Shown here piece by piece: positions 1-10,406 of a stretch of DNA of 64,000 nt. The stretch covers positions 4,030,501 through 4,094,500 of the forward strand of contig NZ_CP071007.1 of assembly GCF_018417635.1 (NCBI RefSeq). The letters run 5' to 3'. The notes beneath the pieces were generated by a model that was given only the letters and a program-made list of their open reading frames with translations, was not told the origin of the DNA and ran no database searches. A program made the translations under genes and the position numbers. The first letter of the stretch is position 1. The number at the start of each line of letters is the position of its first letter. The DNA is from Pseudomonas sp. SORT22. Lineage in GTDB: Bacteria > Pseudomonadota > Gammaproteobacteria > Pseudomonadales > Pseudomonadaceae.

Positions 1-1532
1 AAGGTGTCAGCTTCGACATCCGCCGCGGCGAAACCCTGGCCCTGGTCGGTGAAAGCGGTTCGGGCAAGTCGGTGACGGCGCACTCGATCCTGCGCCTGCT
101 GCCCTACCCGCTGGCCCGCCACCCGAGCGGCAGCATCCTGTTCGAAGGGCAAGACCTGCTGACCCTCGACGAGAAAAAGATGCGGCGCATACGCGGCAAC
201 CGCGTGGCGATGATTTTCCAGGAGCCGATGACCTCGCTCAACCCGCTGCACAACATCGAAAAGCAGATCAACGAGATCCTCCTGCTGCACAAGGGCCTGC
301 GCGGCAAGGCGGCCACCGAGCGCACCCTGGAGCTGTTGGCGATGGTCGGCATACCCGAGCCGCACAAACGCCTCAAAGCGCTGCCACACGAGCTCTCAGG
401 CGGCCAGAGGCAGCGTGTGATGATTGCCATGGCCCTGGCCAACGAGCCTGACCTGCTGATCGCCGACGAACCGACCACGGCGCTGGACGTCACCGTGCAG
501 TTGAAGATCCTCGAGTTGCTCAAGTCCCTGCAGGCACGCCTGGGCATGGCGCTGCTGCTGATCAGCCACGACCTCAACCTGGTCAAGCGCATTGCCCACC
601 GGGTCTGCGTGATGCAAAAGGGCCAGATCGTCGAGCAAGCCGACTGCGATGCACTGTTCCGCCGCCCCAAGCATCCCTACACGCAGATGCTCCTCGGTGC
701 CGAGCCCAGCGGCGGCCCGGCCGGCAACCCGCCCGGCGCGCCGATGCTGCAGGTCGAGAACCTGCGCGTGTGGTTCCCGATCAAGAAGGGTCTGTTGCGA
801 CGCACCGTCGATTACGTCAAGGCGGTGGACGGCATCAACTTCGACCTGCCCCAGGGCCAGACCCTGGGCATTGTCGGCGAAAGCGGTTCGGGCAAGTCGA
901 CCCTGGGGCTGGCGATCCTGCGCCTGCTGGGCAGCCAGGGCAGCATCCGCTTTCAGGGCACGAGCCTTGAGCACCTGACCCAGCAGCAGGTACGCCCGCT
1001 GCGCCGGCAGATGCAGGTGGTTTTCCAGGACCCGTTCGGCAGCCTCAGCCCGCGCATGTGCGTCAGCGACATCGTCGGTGAAGGCCTGCGCATCCACCGC
1101 ATGGGCAGCGCCGCCGAGCAGGAGCAGGCAATCATTGCCGCCCTGCAAGAGGTCGGCCTTGATCCGCAGGCGCGGCACCGTTACCCGCACGAGTTCTCTG
1201 GCGGCCAACGCCAGCGCATCGCCATTGCCCGGGCACTGGTGCTCAAACCGGCACTTATCCTGCTCGATGAGCCGACCTCGGCCCTGGACCGCACCGTGCA
1301 GCGCCAGGTGGTCGAGCTGTTGCGCTCATTGCAGAGCAAGTACAACCTCACCTACCTGTTCATCAGCCACGACCTGGCGGTGGTCAAGGCGCTCAGCCAC
1401 CAGTTGATGGTGGTCAAGCAAGGCCAGGTGGTGGAGCAAGGGGTGGCGGCGGACATCTTTGCCGACCCGCAGCATGCGTATACCCGGCAGTTGCTGGAGG
1501 CGGCGTTTCTGGTGCCAGCTGCCGTTCAGTAG
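1..1532 (+). CDS. yejF: YejF-type ABC transporter ATP-binding protein, double ATPase (5' partial)
   Basis: ATPase subunit of a peptide/microcin-type ABC importer acting at the inner membrane. The open frame runs off the left edge. The first Walker A (GESGSGKS) lies in the first 70 bases, before any in-window Met, so the true start is outside. Two complete nucleotide-binding halves follow: the first has signature LSGGQRQR and Walker B DEPTTALD; the second has Walker A GESGSGKS, signature FSGGQRQR and DEPTSALD. This fused two-domain form of about 530 residues is the YejF arrangement, as against separate OppD and OppF. The permease genes yejB/yejE would be expected just upstream, outside the window. 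The substrate is inferred from the family only. Confidence 0.85.
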   Translation, partial: GVSFDIRRGETLALVGESGSGKSVTAHSILRLLPYPLARHPSGSILFEGQDLLTLDEKKMRRIRGNRVAMIFQEPMTSLNPLHNIEKQINEILLLHKGLRGKAATERTLELLAMVGIPEPHKRLKALPHELSGGQRQRVMIAMALANEPDLLIADEPTTALDVTVQLKILELLKSLQARLGMALLLISHDLNLVKRIAHRVCVMQKGQIVEQADCDALFRRPKHPYTQMLLGAEPSGGPAGNPPGAPMLQVENLRVWFPIKKGLLRRTVDYVKAVDGINFDLPQGQTLGIVGESGSGKSTLGLAILRLLGSQGSIRFQGTSLEHLTQQQVRPLRRQMQVVFQDPFGSLSPRMCVSDIVGEGLRIHRMGSAAEQEQAIIAALQEVGLDPQARHRYPHEFSGGQRQRIAIARALVLKPALILLDEPTSALDRTVQRQVVELLRSLQSKYNLTYLFISHDLAVVKALSHQLMVVKQGQVVEQGVAADIFADPQHAYTRQLLEAAFLVPAAVQ

Positions 1533-1608
1533 CCTCTTCGCGGGGCAAGCCCGCTCCTACAAACCGGCGGGAGCGGCGGTGCGGCGACCCGACTTGCCCC
1601 GCGATGAA
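1531..1608. repeat. REP-like palindromic repeat (putida type)
   Basis: Imperfect inverted repeat in the convergent gap after yejF. The left arm holds cttcgcggggcaag and the right arm cttgccccgcgatgaa, with a ctcctac/gagcgg centre. This arrangement is typical of the extragenic palindromes common in Pseudomonas putida-group genomes. Confidence 0.7.
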
Positions 1609-1643
1609 AACAGAAAAGGCCGCATAAGCGGCCTTTTCTGTTT
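1607..1643. terminator. Bidirectional rho-independent terminator between yejF and ppiD
   Basis: Hairpin aaaaggccgc-ataa-gcggcctttt with A-rich and T-rich flanks on both sides. It lies between convergent genes and can serve both. Confidence 0.85.
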
Positions 1644-1657
1644 CAAGCATCCAGCAC

Positions 1658-3529
1658 TCAGTAGCGAGTGATATCCGCTTTGGCTTCCAGCTGCTTGCGG
1701 TATGCCGCGAAGTCCTGCTGGCCGGCGCGCGAAGCGAGGAAGCGGCGGTAGCTCGCTTTCTCTTCTTCAGTGGCCGCTGTGCCTTCGTTGACGCCGTTCA
1801 GACGCAGTACCACCAGGCTACCATCGTTAAGGGTGACGCTGGCGTACACAGGCTTGTCCTTGGCTTCAGGCTTGCTCATACGGAACAGTGCCTGCAGCTC
1901 GACCGGGTCGATACCGTCCTGGCTACGCGATACCGCCTCCTGAACCTTCCAGGCCTGACCGTCCTGGCTGGCCGCCAAGGCAATCTTGCCATCGCGCAGA
2001 CCGGCGATCAGGGCATCGGCCTTGGTCTTCAGGGCAGCAGTCGCCTGCTCTTTGGCCAGGTGCTTGCGGATGCTCTCGGAGACCACTTCAAGGCCCAGTT
2101 GCTCAGGCTTGCGGTGTTCCTTGACGCGCAGCACCACGATGGTTTCCGGATCCAGCTCGATCGCCGTGCTGTTGGAGCCTTCTTCCAGCACTTCAGTGCT
2201 GAATGCCGCCTGGATCACCGCGCGGTTGGCAGTGATGCCTTCACCGCCTTCACGACCGAACGCTGGCGAGGTATGCACCTTCAGGCCCAGTTCCTGCGCC
2301 GGCTGGGCCAGGTCGGAGGCTTCGAAGGCCGAGTCTTCCAGCTGCTTGGTCACTTCGACAAAGCGCTGTTCGACCTGCTGGGTTTTCAGCTCACGGGTCA
2401 GCTTGTCTTTCAGGCTGTCGAAGCTTGGCACTTCAGGCGCCTGCACATCGAGTAGCTTGATCAGGTGGAAACCGTATTCGGTACGCACCGGGCCCGAGAC
2501 CTGGTCCTTGTTCAGCGCATACAGTGCGTCTTCGAAGGCCGGATCATAAACGCCCTGGCCGGCATAACCGAGATCACCGCCATTGCTGGCCGAGCCCGGG
2601 TCCTGGGAGAACTCCTTGGCCAGAGTGGCAAAGTCTTCGCCCTTGGCCAGGCGCGCCTGGATTTCTTCGATCTTGGCCTTGGCCTGCCCCTCGTTCACCT
2701 TGTCATTGATTTCAACAAGAATGTGCGCGGCATGCCGCTGCTCGGCCAGGTTGGCGATTTCTTTCTCGTACAGCGCCTTGAGCTCGTCCTGGTTGACTTC
2801 AACCTGGTCGAAGAACGCGGATTTCTTCAGCTCGATGTAGTCGATGACGACCTGGTCGGGGCTCATGAACTCCTTGGCGTGTTCGTCGTAGTGCGCCTTG
2901 ATCTGCTCGTCGGTAACCTTGACCGCGGCCGGGTCGGCCTTGAAGGTCAGCGAAGCGAAATCACGGGTCTGTTTTTCCAGACGGGCGAAAGCGTCGACCT
3001 GGTCGTCGGTAACAAAACCGCTGCCGGCAAGGCCGGTGCGCAGTTGGCCGATGAGCATTTCCTGAGCCAGCATTTCGCGGAACTGCAGACGGCCGTAGCC
3101 CATCTGGCGAATGACCTGATCGAAGCGCTCGGGGCTGAACTTGCCGTCCACCTGGAACTCAGGGGTTTGCAGGATCAGTTGGTCGAGGGCAGCTTCGGAG
3201 AAAGCGAACTTGGCGTCTTCGGCGCCTTGAAGCAGCAACTTGCGATCGATCAAGCCCTTGAGCGCGGCTTCACGCAGCATTTGCTCGTTGAGCATGGCCG
3301 GATCGAAATCCTTGCCCAGCTGTTGCATCAGCTGTCGACGTTGCATGTCGACGGCCTGGCTCAGCTCGTTCTGGCTGATCTTGTCGCCATTGACCTTGGC
3401 AGCGTCCTGGCTGTGGGTGGTGGCCTGGAAGATGGCATCGAAGCCGGTCAGTGCCATCAAGGCTACGATGACACCGATGATGGTCTTGGCAATCCAACCT
3501 TGTGAATTGTCCCTGATATTCTGCAGCAT
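1658..3529 (-). CDS. ppiD: Peptidyl-prolyl isomerase D, membrane-anchored periplasmic chaperone
   Basis: SurA/PpiD-family folding factor for outer-membrane and periplasmic proteins, tethered at the Sec translocon. The 623 residues match the family. There is one N-terminal membrane segment (about residues 14-32), a SurA_N-like helical chaperone region, and a parvulin domain around residues 260-360 with HAAHILVE and the downstream GGDLGY and YGFHLIK motifs. The start is ATG with GGGGGAC upstream. It follows hupB on the same strand, as in other Pseudomonas, but terminator-like hairpins separate them, so it is probably expressed from its own promoter. PpiD parvulin domains usually have little isomerase activity, so a chaperone role is more likely. 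Confidence 0.93.
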   Translation of the reverse strand: MLQNIRDNSQGWIAKTIIGVIVALMALTGFDAIFQATTHSQDAAKVNGDKISQNELSQAVDMQRRQLMQQLGKDFDPAMLNEQMLREAALKGLIDRKLLLQGAEDAKFAFSEAALDQLILQTPEFQVDGKFSPERFDQVIRQMGYGRLQFREMLAQEMLIGQLRTGLAGSGFVTDDQVDAFARLEKQTRDFASLTFKADPAAVKVTDEQIKAHYDEHAKEFMSPDQVVIDYIELKKSAFFDQVEVNQDELKALYEKEIANLAEQRHAAHILVEINDKVNEGQAKAKIEEIQARLAKGEDFATLAKEFSQDPGSASNGGDLGYAGQGVYDPAFEDALYALNKDQVSGPVRTEYGFHLIKLLDVQAPEVPSFDSLKDKLTRELKTQQVEQRFVEVTKQLEDSAFEASDLAQPAQELGLKVHTSPAFGREGGEGITANRAVIQAAFSTEVLEEGSNSTAIELDPETIVVLRVKEHRKPEQLGLEVVSESIRKHLAKEQATAALKTKADALIAGLRDGKIALAASQDGQAWKVQEAVSRSQDGIDPVELQALFRMSKPEAKDKPVYASVTLNDGSLVVLRLNGVNEGTAATEEEKASYRRFLASRAGQQDFAAYRKQLEAKADITRY

Positions 3530-3589
3530 GCGTCCCCCAGAAACGGTTGTACTGAATGAACCAACCGTGGAGCGTGGGTAGAGTCCTGA

Positions 3590-3620
3590 TAGAAGAAAGG
3601 CGCATCCGAGGATGCGCCTT
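3590..3620 (-). terminator. Rho-independent terminator after hupB
   Basis: On the minus strand, a nine-base-pair stem (ggcgcatcc / ggatgcgcc) is followed by TTTCTTCT. It lies between hupB and ppiD. Confidence 0.75.
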
Positions 3621-3630
3621 CTCGTAACTG

Positions 3631-3673
3631 GCCGAGCGCCGGGAACCTGGTATCAGGCCTCCCGGCGCTCGGC
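3631..3673. repeat. Long perfect inverted repeat in the hupB-ppiD gap
   Basis: A perfect 14-base inverted repeat, gccgagcgccggga at 3631-3644 and its complement at 3660-3673. A smaller CCTG-gtat-CAGG hairpin sits inside the loop. It has no T-tract, so it is more likely an mRNA 3'-end stabiliser than a terminator. Confidence 0.6.
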
Positions 3674-3727
3674 AGCCGGACCAGGCGTGAGCCCGGCTCG
3701 GTTAGGCGTGAGCCTGAAGGAAGCGAC

Positions 3728-4000
3728 TTAGTTGACGGCTTCTTTCAGAGCCTTGCCAGCCTTGAAGCCAGGCTTCTTGGCGGCAGGGATTTCCAGAGTC
3801 TTGCCGGTTTGCGGGTTGCGGCCGGTGCGAGCTGGACGGTCGGTGACCGAGAAGGTACCGAAACCTACCAGTACCACGGAGTCACCTGCCTTCAGGGCGC
3901 CGGTGACGGATTCGATTACTGCGTCCAGCGCTTTGCCAGCGGCAGCTTTCGAAATATCAGCAGATGCGGCGATAGCGTCAATCAGTTCCGACTTGTTCAC
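3728..4000 (-). CDS. hupB: DNA-binding protein HU-beta
   Basis: Small nucleoid-associated protein that bends and compacts DNA as a dimer. Its 90 residues are the full family length. The start is [11 protein letters not shown], the beta-arm region carries VGFGTFSV and the DNA-contacting [12 protein letters not shown] motif, and the end is GKALKEAVN. The start codon is GTG, preceded by AGGGGA at a good distance. It sits directly downstream of lon, as in many proteobacteria, with its own strong sigma-70-type promoter in the 148-bp gap. Confidence 0.97.
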   Translation of the reverse strand: MNKSELIDAIAASADISKAAAGKALDAVIESVTGALKAGDSVVLVGFGTFSVTDRPARTGRNPQTGKTLEIPAAKKPGFKAGKALKEAVN

Positions 4001-4094
4001 TCTAAGTCCCCTTATATCTCTATTGAGTTTGTTTCTAAGTATGTAATGAAAAGCTAAACGAGCGCTGGGTGGCCTGTTGACACTTAAGTGCCGC

Positions 4095-4124
4095 TTTATA
4101 ACAAGGGCCTGAAAATACTGTCAA
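4095..4124 (-). promoter_or_regulatory. Sigma-70 promoter of hupB
   Basis: Minus strand: TTGACA (4119-4124), an 18-bp spacer, then TATAAA (4095-4100), about 95 bp upstream of the hupB start. The -35 is a full consensus match. Confidence 0.7.
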
Positions 4125-4148
4125 GAAAGCCCCCCAGCCAAATACGTA

Positions 4149-6545
4149 CTAATGTGTGCTGATTCTTTCCTTGGAATCGCTGTCGCGCTTTTCATCCTTG
4201 GCGACAATCTCCGGAGCCACATCGGGCAAGGGCTCCGGGGCGTATTGCAGCGCAATTTGGAGGACTTCGTCAATCCATTTGACCGGTTTAATCTGCAGAT
4301 CCTGCTTAATATTCTCAGGAATTTCCTTCAGATCACGCACATTCTCTTCCGGAATGATCACCGTCTTGATTCCACCCCGGTGAGCGGCCAGCAGTTTTTC
4401 CTTCAAACCACCGATTGCCAGCACCTGACCACGCAAGGTGATCTCGCCGGTCATGGCCACATCGGCACGCACCGGGATCTGGGTCAGGGCCGAAACCAGG
4501 GCGGTGCACATGCCGATACCGGCACTTGGACCATCCTTGGGCGTGGCGCCTTCGGGCATGTGGATGTGGGTATCGCGCTTCTCGTGGAAGTCGGCAGGAA
4601 TCCCCAGGCTGCGGGCGCGGCTGCGCACCACGGTTTGCGCGGCAGTGATGGACTCGACCATGACGTCACCGAGCGAGCCGGTCTTGATCAGCTGACCCTT
4701 GCCCGGAATCACTGCAGCTTCAATGGTCAGCAGTTCGCCGCCCACCTGGGTCCAGGCAAGGCCGGTGACCTGGCCAACCTGATCCTGCTGCTCGGCCAGG
4801 CCGTAGCGGTACTTGCGCACGCCCAGGTAGTGCTCGAGCTGCTCGCCAGTAACCTTCACCGCCACCTGCTTGAGGCCGGCGTGCTCCTTGACCACCTTGC
4901 GGCAGATTTTCGCGATCTGGCGCTCCAGGCCCCGCACGCCGGCTTCGCGGGTGTAGTAGCGGATGATGTCGCGGATCGCCGAGACGTCGATCTCCAGCTC
5001 GCCCTTTTTCAGGCCGTTGGCCTTGATCTGCTTGGGCGACAGGTACTTGACCGCGATGTTGATCTTCTCGTCCTCGGTGTAACCCGGCAGGCGGATGACT
5101 TCCATCCGGTCCAGCAAGGCTGGCGGGATGTTCATCGAGTTCGAGGTGCAGAGGAACATCACGTCCGAGAGGTCGTAGTCGACTTCCAGGTAGTGATCGT
5201 TGAAGTTGTGGTTCTGCTCGGGGTCGAGCACTTCCAGCAACGCCGAGGCCGGATCGCCGCGCATGTCGCTGCCCATTTTGTCGATTTCGTCGAGCAGGAA
5301 CAGCGGGTTGCGTACGCCAACCTTGGTCATTTTCTGAATCAGACGACCGGGCATCGAACCGATATAGGTACGGCGGTGACCGCGAATCTCGGCCTCGTCG
5401 CGCACGCCACCGAGGGCCATGCGTACGAACTTGCGGTTGGTGGCACTGGCGATCGACTCGGCCAGCGAGGTTTTACCCACGCCAGGCGGCCCGACCAGGC
5501 ACAGTACCGGACCACGGATCTTTTTCACCCGTTTTTGCACTGCGAGGTACTCAAGGATGCGCTCCTTGACCTCCTCCAGGCCGTAATGGTCGGCGTCGAG
5601 AATTTCCTCGGCCTTGGCCAGGTCCAGACGCACCTTGCTCTGCGCCTTCCACGGCACCTGCACCAGCCAGTCGAGGTACGAGCGCACCACGGTGGCTTCG
5701 GCCGACATCGGCGACATCTGCTTGAGCTTGTTCAGCTCGGCCTGGGCCTTGGCGTAGGCGTCCTTCGGCAGGCCGGCAGCGTCGAGACGCTTTTTCAGCT
5801 CCTCGACTTCGTTGTGACCTTCTTCGCTGTCGCCGAGCTCTTTCTGAATGGCCTTCATCTGCTCATTCAGGTAGTACTCGCGCTGGCTGCGCTCCATCTG
5901 TTTCTTGACCCGGCCACGGATACGCTTCTCGACCTGCAGCAGGTCGATTTCGGCATCCAGCAGCGCCAGCACGTGTTCGACACGGGCCGACAGGTCGAGG
6001 ATCTCGAGGATTTCCTGCTTCTGCTCGATCTTCAGCGCCATGTGCGCTGCCATGGTGTCGACCAGGCGCCCGGGCTCATCGATGCTGTTGAGCGACGACA
6101 GGACTTCAGCCGGGACTTTCTTGCCCAGCTGAACATATTGTTCAAATTGTGACAGCAAGCTGCGGACGAAGACTTCAGACTCGCGCTCGGCAGCCTGGGA
6201 TTCGTCGATCAGCGAAACTTCGGCACGAATGTGGCCGTCGACTTCGTTGAAACGCTCGACCGCACCGCGCTGTTCGCCTTCGACCAGCACCTTGACGGTG
6301 CCATCGGGCAGTTTCAGCAGTTGCAGGACGGTGGCAATGGTACCGACGCGGTACAGGGCGTCTTCGCCTGGATCGTCGTCAGCGGGGTTCTTCTGGGCCA
6401 GCAGGAGAATCTGCTTCTCGCCCGTCATCGCGGCCTCAAGGGCCTCGATGGACTTCTCGCGCCCCACGAACAGTGGGATGACCATGTGCGGATAGACGAC
6501 GACATCGCGCAATGGCAAGAGAGGCAAGTCGAGGGTGGTCTTCAT
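4149..6545 (-). CDS. lon: ATP-dependent protease Lon (endopeptidase La)
   Basis: Cytoplasmic AAA+ serine protease that degrades misfolded and regulatory proteins. The 798 residues are normal for LonA. An N-terminal substrate-binding domain begins [13 protein letters not shown], the middle region is coiled-coil, and the AAA+ module has Walker A GPPGVGKT and Walker B FLLDEIDK. The C-terminal protease domain has the catalytic serine in KDGPSAG (about residue 675) and the catalytic lysine in [10 protein letters not shown] (about 718). It lies between clpX and hupB, the usual order. A candidate heat-shock promoter lies in the upstream gap. Confidence 0.97.
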   Translation of the reverse strand: MKTTLDLPLLPLRDVVVYPHMVIPLFVGREKSIEALEAAMTGEKQILLLAQKNPADDDPGEDALYRVGTIATVLQLLKLPDGTVKVLVEGEQRGAVERFNEVDGHIRAEVSLIDESQAAERESEVFVRSLLSQFEQYVQLGKKVPAEVLSSLNSIDEPGRLVDTMAAHMALKIEQKQEILEILDLSARVEHVLALLDAEIDLLQVEKRIRGRVKKQMERSQREYYLNEQMKAIQKELGDSEEGHNEVEELKKRLDAAGLPKDAYAKAQAELNKLKQMSPMSAEATVVRSYLDWLVQVPWKAQSKVRLDLAKAEEILDADHYGLEEVKERILEYLAVQKRVKKIRGPVLCLVGPPGVGKTSLAESIASATNRKFVRMALGGVRDEAEIRGHRRTYIGSMPGRLIQKMTKVGVRNPLFLLDEIDKMGSDMRGDPASALLEVLDPEQNHNFNDHYLEVDYDLSDVMFLCTSNSMNIPPALLDRMEVIRLPGYTEDEKINIAVKYLSPKQIKANGLKKGELEIDVSAIRDIIRYYTREAGVRGLERQIAKICRKVVKEHAGLKQVAVKVTGEQLEHYLGVRKYRYGLAEQQDQVGQVTGLAWTQVGGELLTIEAAVIPGKGQLIKTGSLGDVMVESITAAQTVVRSRARSLGIPADFHEKRDTHIHMPEGATPKDGPSAGIGMCTALVSALTQIPVRADVAMTGEITLRGQVLAIGGLKEKLLAAHRGGIKTVIIPEENVRDLKEIPENIKQDLQIKPVKWIDEVLQIALQYAPEPLPDVAPEIVAKDEKRDSDSKERISTH

Positions 6546-6604
6546 GATTTCGCCTCTACAGCGGCCTTATGGCCGGAAACCGATGGATTTTGAGCGTGGA
6601 GTTA

Positions 6605-6633
6605 ATGTGGGGGCAGGCCCGCAAAAAAACAAG
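6605..6633 (-). promoter_or_regulatory. Candidate sigma-32 (heat-shock) promoter of lon
   Basis: Minus strand: CTTGTTT (6627-6633), a 14-bp spacer, then CCCCACAT (6605-6612). The consensus is CTTGAAA-N13/15-CCCCATNT. The -10 has a single mismatch and the -35 keeps the essential CTTG. It is about 60 bp upstream of the lon ATG. Confidence 0.55.
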
Positions 6634-6647
6634 CTCTGCGACAGGAA

Positions 6648-6676
6648 AAGCAAAGGGGCCCGAAGGCCCCTTGCTT
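6648..6676 (-). terminator. Rho-independent terminator after clpX
   Basis: Minus strand: stem aaggggcc/ggcccctt with a short TTCG-type loop, then TTTGCTTTTCC. It separates clpX from lon. Confidence 0.7.
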
Positions 6677-6696
6677 GAATCGAGCCGCGTGGCGAC

Positions 6697-7980
6697 TCAG
6701 ACGTCGGGTGCAGCCTTGGCTTGCGGCTCGCTGTTCTCGTAGATCAACAGCGGCTGCGAAGAACCATCGATGACGCTCTCGTCGATCACCACCTTGCTGA
6801 CATCCTTCTGCGAAGGAATCTCGTACATGGTGTCGAGCAGGATGCCTTCGAGGATCGAACGCAGGCCACGTGCCCCGGTCTTGCGCTCCAGGGCCTTGCG
6901 GGCCACCGACTTGAGCGCATCACTGCGGAACTCCAGGTCCACGCCTTCCATTTCGAACAGCTTGGCATACTGCTTGGTCAGGGCGTTCTTCGGCTCGGTC
7001 AGAATCTGCATCAAGGCAGCTTCGTCGAGCTCGTCGAGGGTCGCCAGAACCGGCAGACGACCGACGAACTCCGGGATCAGACCGAACTTGACCAGATCGT
7101 CAGGCTCGACTTCACGCAGCGACTCGCCAACCTTCTTGCCTTCCTGCTTGCTGCGTACTTCGGCACCAAAGCCGATGCCGCCGCGGGTGGAACGCGCCTG
7201 GATGACCTTTTCGAGGCCCGAGAACGCACCGCCACAGATAAACAGGATGTTACGCGTATCGACCTGCAGGAATTCCTGCTGCGGGTGCTTGCGGCCACCT
7301 TGCGGCGGTACCGAAGCGACCGTGCCTTCGATCAGCTTGAGCAGCGCCTGCTGCACGCCCTCGCCCGAAACGTCGCGGGTGATGGACGGGTTGTCCGACT
7401 TGCGCGAGATCTTGTCGATTTCGTCGATGTAGACAATGCCCATCTGGGCCTTTTCCACGTCGTAGTCGCACTTCTGCAGCAGTTTTTGAATGATGTTCTC
7501 GACGTCCTCACCCACGTAACCGGCTTCGGTCAGGGTGGTGGCATCGGCGATGGTGAACGGTACATTCAACAGACGCGCGAGGGTTTCGGCGAGCAGGGTC
7601 TTACCCGAGCCCGTCGGACCGATCAGCAGGATGTTACTCTTGCCGAGCTCGACGTCGTCGTTCTTCTTGTCGCGTTGATTCAGGCGTTTGTAGTGGTTGT
7701 ACACCGCTACCGCCAGTACCTTTTTCGCACGCTCCTGACCAATGACGTACTGGTCCAGGATGGTGCTGATTTCTTTCGGCGAAGGCAGTTTATGCGCGCT
7801 GCTCTCGGCCTGGGCTTCCTGCACCTCCTCACGGATGATGTCGTTGCACAGGTCGACGCACTCGTCGCAGATAAATACCGAGGGGCCGGCAATCAACTTG
7901 CGCACTTCGTGCTGGCTTTTGCCGCAGAAGGAGCAATAGAGCAATTTGCCGTTGTCCTCGCCGTTACGGGTGTCAGTCAT
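6697..7980 (-). CDS. clpX: ATP-dependent Clp protease ATP-binding subunit ClpX
   Basis: AAA+ unfoldase that feeds substrates into the ClpP chamber. I place the start at [11 protein letters not shown] (position 7980), giving 427 residues, the usual length; a longer in-frame extension upstream lacks family similarity. An N-terminal four-cysteine zinc domain (YCSFCGKS ... ICDECVDLC) is followed by Walker A GPTGSGKT, Walker B YIDEIDK, the pore-loop GYVGEDV region and the RSILEG C-terminal region. clpP is just upstream, with a 108-bp gap that holds a possible heat-shock promoter. Confidence 0.97.
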   Translation of the reverse strand: MTDTRNGEDNGKLLYCSFCGKSQHEVRKLIAGPSVFICDECVDLCNDIIREEVQEAQAESSAHKLPSPKEISTILDQYVIGQERAKKVLAVAVYNHYKRLNQRDKKNDDVELGKSNILLIGPTGSGKTLLAETLARLLNVPFTIADATTLTEAGYVGEDVENIIQKLLQKCDYDVEKAQMGIVYIDEIDKISRKSDNPSITRDVSGEGVQQALLKLIEGTVASVPPQGGRKHPQQEFLQVDTRNILFICGGAFSGLEKVIQARSTRGGIGFGAEVRSKQEGKKVGESLREVEPDDLVKFGLIPEFVGRLPVLATLDELDEAALMQILTEPKNALTKQYAKLFEMEGVDLEFRSDALKSVARKALERKTGARGLRSILEGILLDTMYEIPSQKDVSKVVIDESVIDGSSQPLLIYENSEPQAKAAPDV

Positions 7981-8013
7981 TCGATCGATCCAATCCGGTA
8001 GGCTTGCAACACA

Positions 8014-8042
8014 AGATGAAGGCAATTGCGGGCTTTTTCAAG
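8014..8042 (-). promoter_or_regulatory. Weak candidate sigma-32 promoter of clpX
   Basis: Minus strand: CTTGAAA (8036-8042, full -35 match), a 14-bp spacer, then CTTCATCT (8014-8021, six of eight against CCCCATNT). It lies in the clpP-clpX gap. It would allow clpX expression apart from clpP. Confidence 0.35.
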
Positions 8043-8088
8043 TCCGCAGGTAGGCGCAATGCGCGCCCGCCTGCTCTGGCACCCGGAT

Positions 8089-8730
8089 TCAGGAGGCCAG
8101 TTGCCGCTTGTCGTAGACCGAGTCGATCAGGCCGTATTCGGCTGCGCGCTCGGCGCTCATGAAATTGTCGCGCTCAGTATCGCGCTTGATGGTCTCCAGG
8201 TCCTGACCTGTGTGGTAGGCCAGCAGCTCGTTCAGACGCGACTTGATGGAGAGGATTTCCTTGGCGTGGATCTCGATATCCGTGGCCTGGCCCTGGAAAC
8301 CGCCCAGTGGCTGGTGAATCATCACCCGCGAGTTCGGCAGGCAGTGACGCTTGCCCTTGGCACCTGCGGCCAGCAGGAAGGCGCCCATGCTGCAGGCCTG
8401 GCCGATGCAGATGGTCGAGACGTCCGGCTTGATGAACTGCATGGTGTCGTAGATCGACATGCCGGCAGTCACCGAACCGCCCGGCGAGTTGATGTAGAGA
8501 TGGATATCCTTGTCCGGGTTTTCCGCTTCAAGGAACAGCATCTGCGCCGCTACCAGGTTGGCCATGTAGTCCTCTACCGGGCCGACCAGGAAGATCACCC
8601 GCTCCTTGAGAAGGCGCGAGTAGATGTCATAGGCGCGTTCGCCACGAGCGGATTGCTCGATAACCATCGGGACCAGGCCGCCTGCGGCCTGGATGTCAGA
8701 GCTCTGCTGATAATAAGAATTGCGGGACAT
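8089..8730 (-). CDS. clpP: ATP-dependent Clp protease proteolytic subunit ClpP
   Basis: Serine peptidase forming the double-heptamer chamber used by ClpX and ClpA. With the ATG at 8730 the protein has 213 residues and begins [12 protein letters not shown], like other Pseudomonas ClpP; a GTG nine bases further out is possible but less likely. The catalytic triad is visible: Ser114 in QACSMGA, His139 in VMIHQPLGG and Asp188 in TERDNF. The [10 protein letters not shown] handle loop is intact. It sits between tig and clpX in the standard order. Confidence 0.97.
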   Translation of the reverse strand: MSRNSYYQQSSDIQAAGGLVPMVIEQSARGERAYDIYSRLLKERVIFLVGPVEDYMANLVAAQMLFLEAENPDKDIHLYINSPGGSVTAGMSIYDTMQFIKPDVSTICIGQACSMGAFLLAAGAKGKRHCLPNSRVMIHQPLGGFQGQATDIEIHAKEILSIKSRLNELLAYHTGQDLETIKRDTERDNFMSAERAAEYGLIDSVYDKRQLAS

Positions 8731-8769
8731 GTCCTGCACTCACTCCCAAATAGTCATGTCTTGAATACG

Positions 8770-8797
8770 CACAAGCCAGCTCGAAGGCTGGCTTGTG
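8770..8797. terminator. Hairpin between tig and clpP
   Basis: A perfect 11-bp stem (cacaagccagc / gctggcttgtg) with a six-base loop. The minus-strand tail is not T-rich, so it may attenuate or process the tig-clpP transcript instead of ending it. Confidence 0.5.
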
Positions 8798-8821
8798 GTG
8801 TTTTCCTACGAAGCTGGCGTA

Positions 8822-10135
8822 TTACTCAGCGGCGGCAGGTGCCTGGGCTGGTTTTACGGCTTCTTCGTACGAGACCGATTTGTCGGTCACAGTCGCTTTC
8901 TGCAGAACAGTATCCACAACTTGTTCTTCCAGCACAACCGAACGGACTTCGTTCAGTTGCTGGTCGTTCTTGTAGTACCAAGCCACGACCTGCTCAGGCT
9001 CCTGGTAAGCCGAAGCCATTTCCTGGATCATTTCGCGAACGCGGTCTTCGTCCGGCTTCAGTTCGTTCTGCTTGACCACTTCGGCGACGATCAGGCCCAG
9101 CACGACGCGGCGCTTGGCTTGCTCTTCGAACAGCTCGGCCGGCAGTTGCTCAGGCTTGATGTTGCCACCGAACTGCTGAACGGCTTGAACGCGCAGGCGG
9201 TTCACTTCGTTTTCCAGCAGGGCTTTCGGGACTTCGATCGGGTTGGCAGCCAGCAGGCCGTCCATTACCTGGTTCTTGACCTTGGTCTTGATCGCCTGAC
9301 GCAGTTCACGCTCCATGTTCTTGCGAACTTCGGTGCGGAAACCTTCCAGGGTTGCTTCCTTGATACCGAACTGGGCGAAGAACTCTTCGGTCAGCTCAGG
9401 CAGCTTTGGCTCGGCAACACTGTTGACGGTAACGGTGAACTCGGCGGCTTTGCCAGCCAGGTCCAGGTTCTGATAGTCCTCGGGGAAGGTCAGGTTCAGA
9501 ACGCGCTCTTCACCGGCCTTGGCGCCGACCAGGCCTTCTTCGAAGCCCGGGATCATGCGGCCGGAACCCAGTACCAGCTGGGTGCCCTTGGCCGAACCGC
9601 CAGCGAACACTTCACCGTCGACCTTGCCGACGAAATCGATGTTCAGCTGGTCTTCGTTCTGGGCAGCGCGGTCAGCGGCTTCGAAACGCACGTTTTGCTT
9701 GCGCAGCACTTCGAGCATGTTGTCCAGGTCGGCGTCAGCCACTTCGGCGCTCAGGCGCTCGACGGCGATCGAGTCGAAACCGGCAACGGTGAACTCAGGG
9801 AATACTTCGAAAATGGCGACGTATTCGAGATCTTTGCCCTTTTCGAACGATTTTGGCTCGACGGCAGGGGCGCCAGCCGGGTTCAGCTTCTGCTCGACCA
9901 CGGCTTCGTAGAAGGAAGCCTGGACCAGGTCGCCGAAGGCTTCCTGACGGGCGGCGTCTTCGTAGCGCTGACGGATCACGCTCATCGGCACTTTGCCAGG
10001 ACGGAAGCCTGGGACCTTGGCGCGACGGGCAGTCTGTTGCAGACGCTTGTTGACTTCGGTCTCGACGCGCTCGGCCGGAACGGCGATGGTCATGCGGCGC
10101 TCGAGAGCAGAAGTATTTTCAACAGAAACTTGCAT
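8822..10135 (-). CDS. tig: Trigger factor, ribosome-associated chaperone
   Basis: Binds at the ribosomal exit tunnel and shields nascent chains. The start at [14 protein letters not shown] (10135) has GAGGA six bases upstream and gives 437 residues, the normal length; an upstream extension is not supported. The N-terminal ribosome-docking signature GFRPGKVP is present at about residue 45. An FKBP-type isomerase domain follows (about 155-240, with [14 protein letters not shown] and LPFPEDYQ-like LTFPEDYQ), then the helical C-terminal substrate cradle ending in a short Ala/Pro-rich tail. Confidence 0.97.
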   Translation of the reverse strand: MQVSVENTSALERRMTIAVPAERVETEVNKRLQQTARRAKVPGFRPGKVPMSVIRQRYEDAARQEAFGDLVQASFYEAVVEQKLNPAGAPAVEPKSFEKGKDLEYVAIFEVFPEFTVAGFDSIAVERLSAEVADADLDNMLEVLRKQNVRFEAADRAAQNEDQLNIDFVGKVDGEVFAGGSAKGTQLVLGSGRMIPGFEEGLVGAKAGEERVLNLTFPEDYQNLDLAGKAAEFTVTVNSVAEPKLPELTEEFFAQFGIKEATLEGFRTEVRKNMERELRQAIKTKVKNQVMDGLLAANPIEVPKALLENEVNRLRVQAVQQFGGNIKPEQLPAELFEEQAKRRVVLGLIVAEVVKQNELKPDEDRVREMIQEMASAYQEPEQVVAWYYKNDQQLNEVRSVVLEEQVVDTVLQKATVTDKSVSYEEAVKPAQAPAAAE

Positions 10136-10406
10136 GGATATTCCTCGTTGCACAGACGTTAGCCGGCGATACCCGACTCCAGAATCAAGGGCAAGCATTC
10201 TAGTGGCTCAAAGGCCAGAAGTCACCCCGTTCAGGACGACGGGAAAGTACGCCGGTCCATTTAATTCAAAGACCCTGGCAAAAACCTTGCCCAAGGCCGC
10301 TCAACACACGCAGCCCCTGGCCTGGACGCCACAGCTGAAGCCATGATGATCCAGCCCCTGGGCTGCATAAAATCTTGTCAAAACACTACAAATCCGAGTT
10401 GCAGCG

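Noticed and set aside
4152..6152. A 666-codon open frame antisense to lon
   Set aside because: It is a third-position mirror of the lon coding frame in high-GC DNA. It has no family similarity and no ribosome site, and lon is complete on the other strand.
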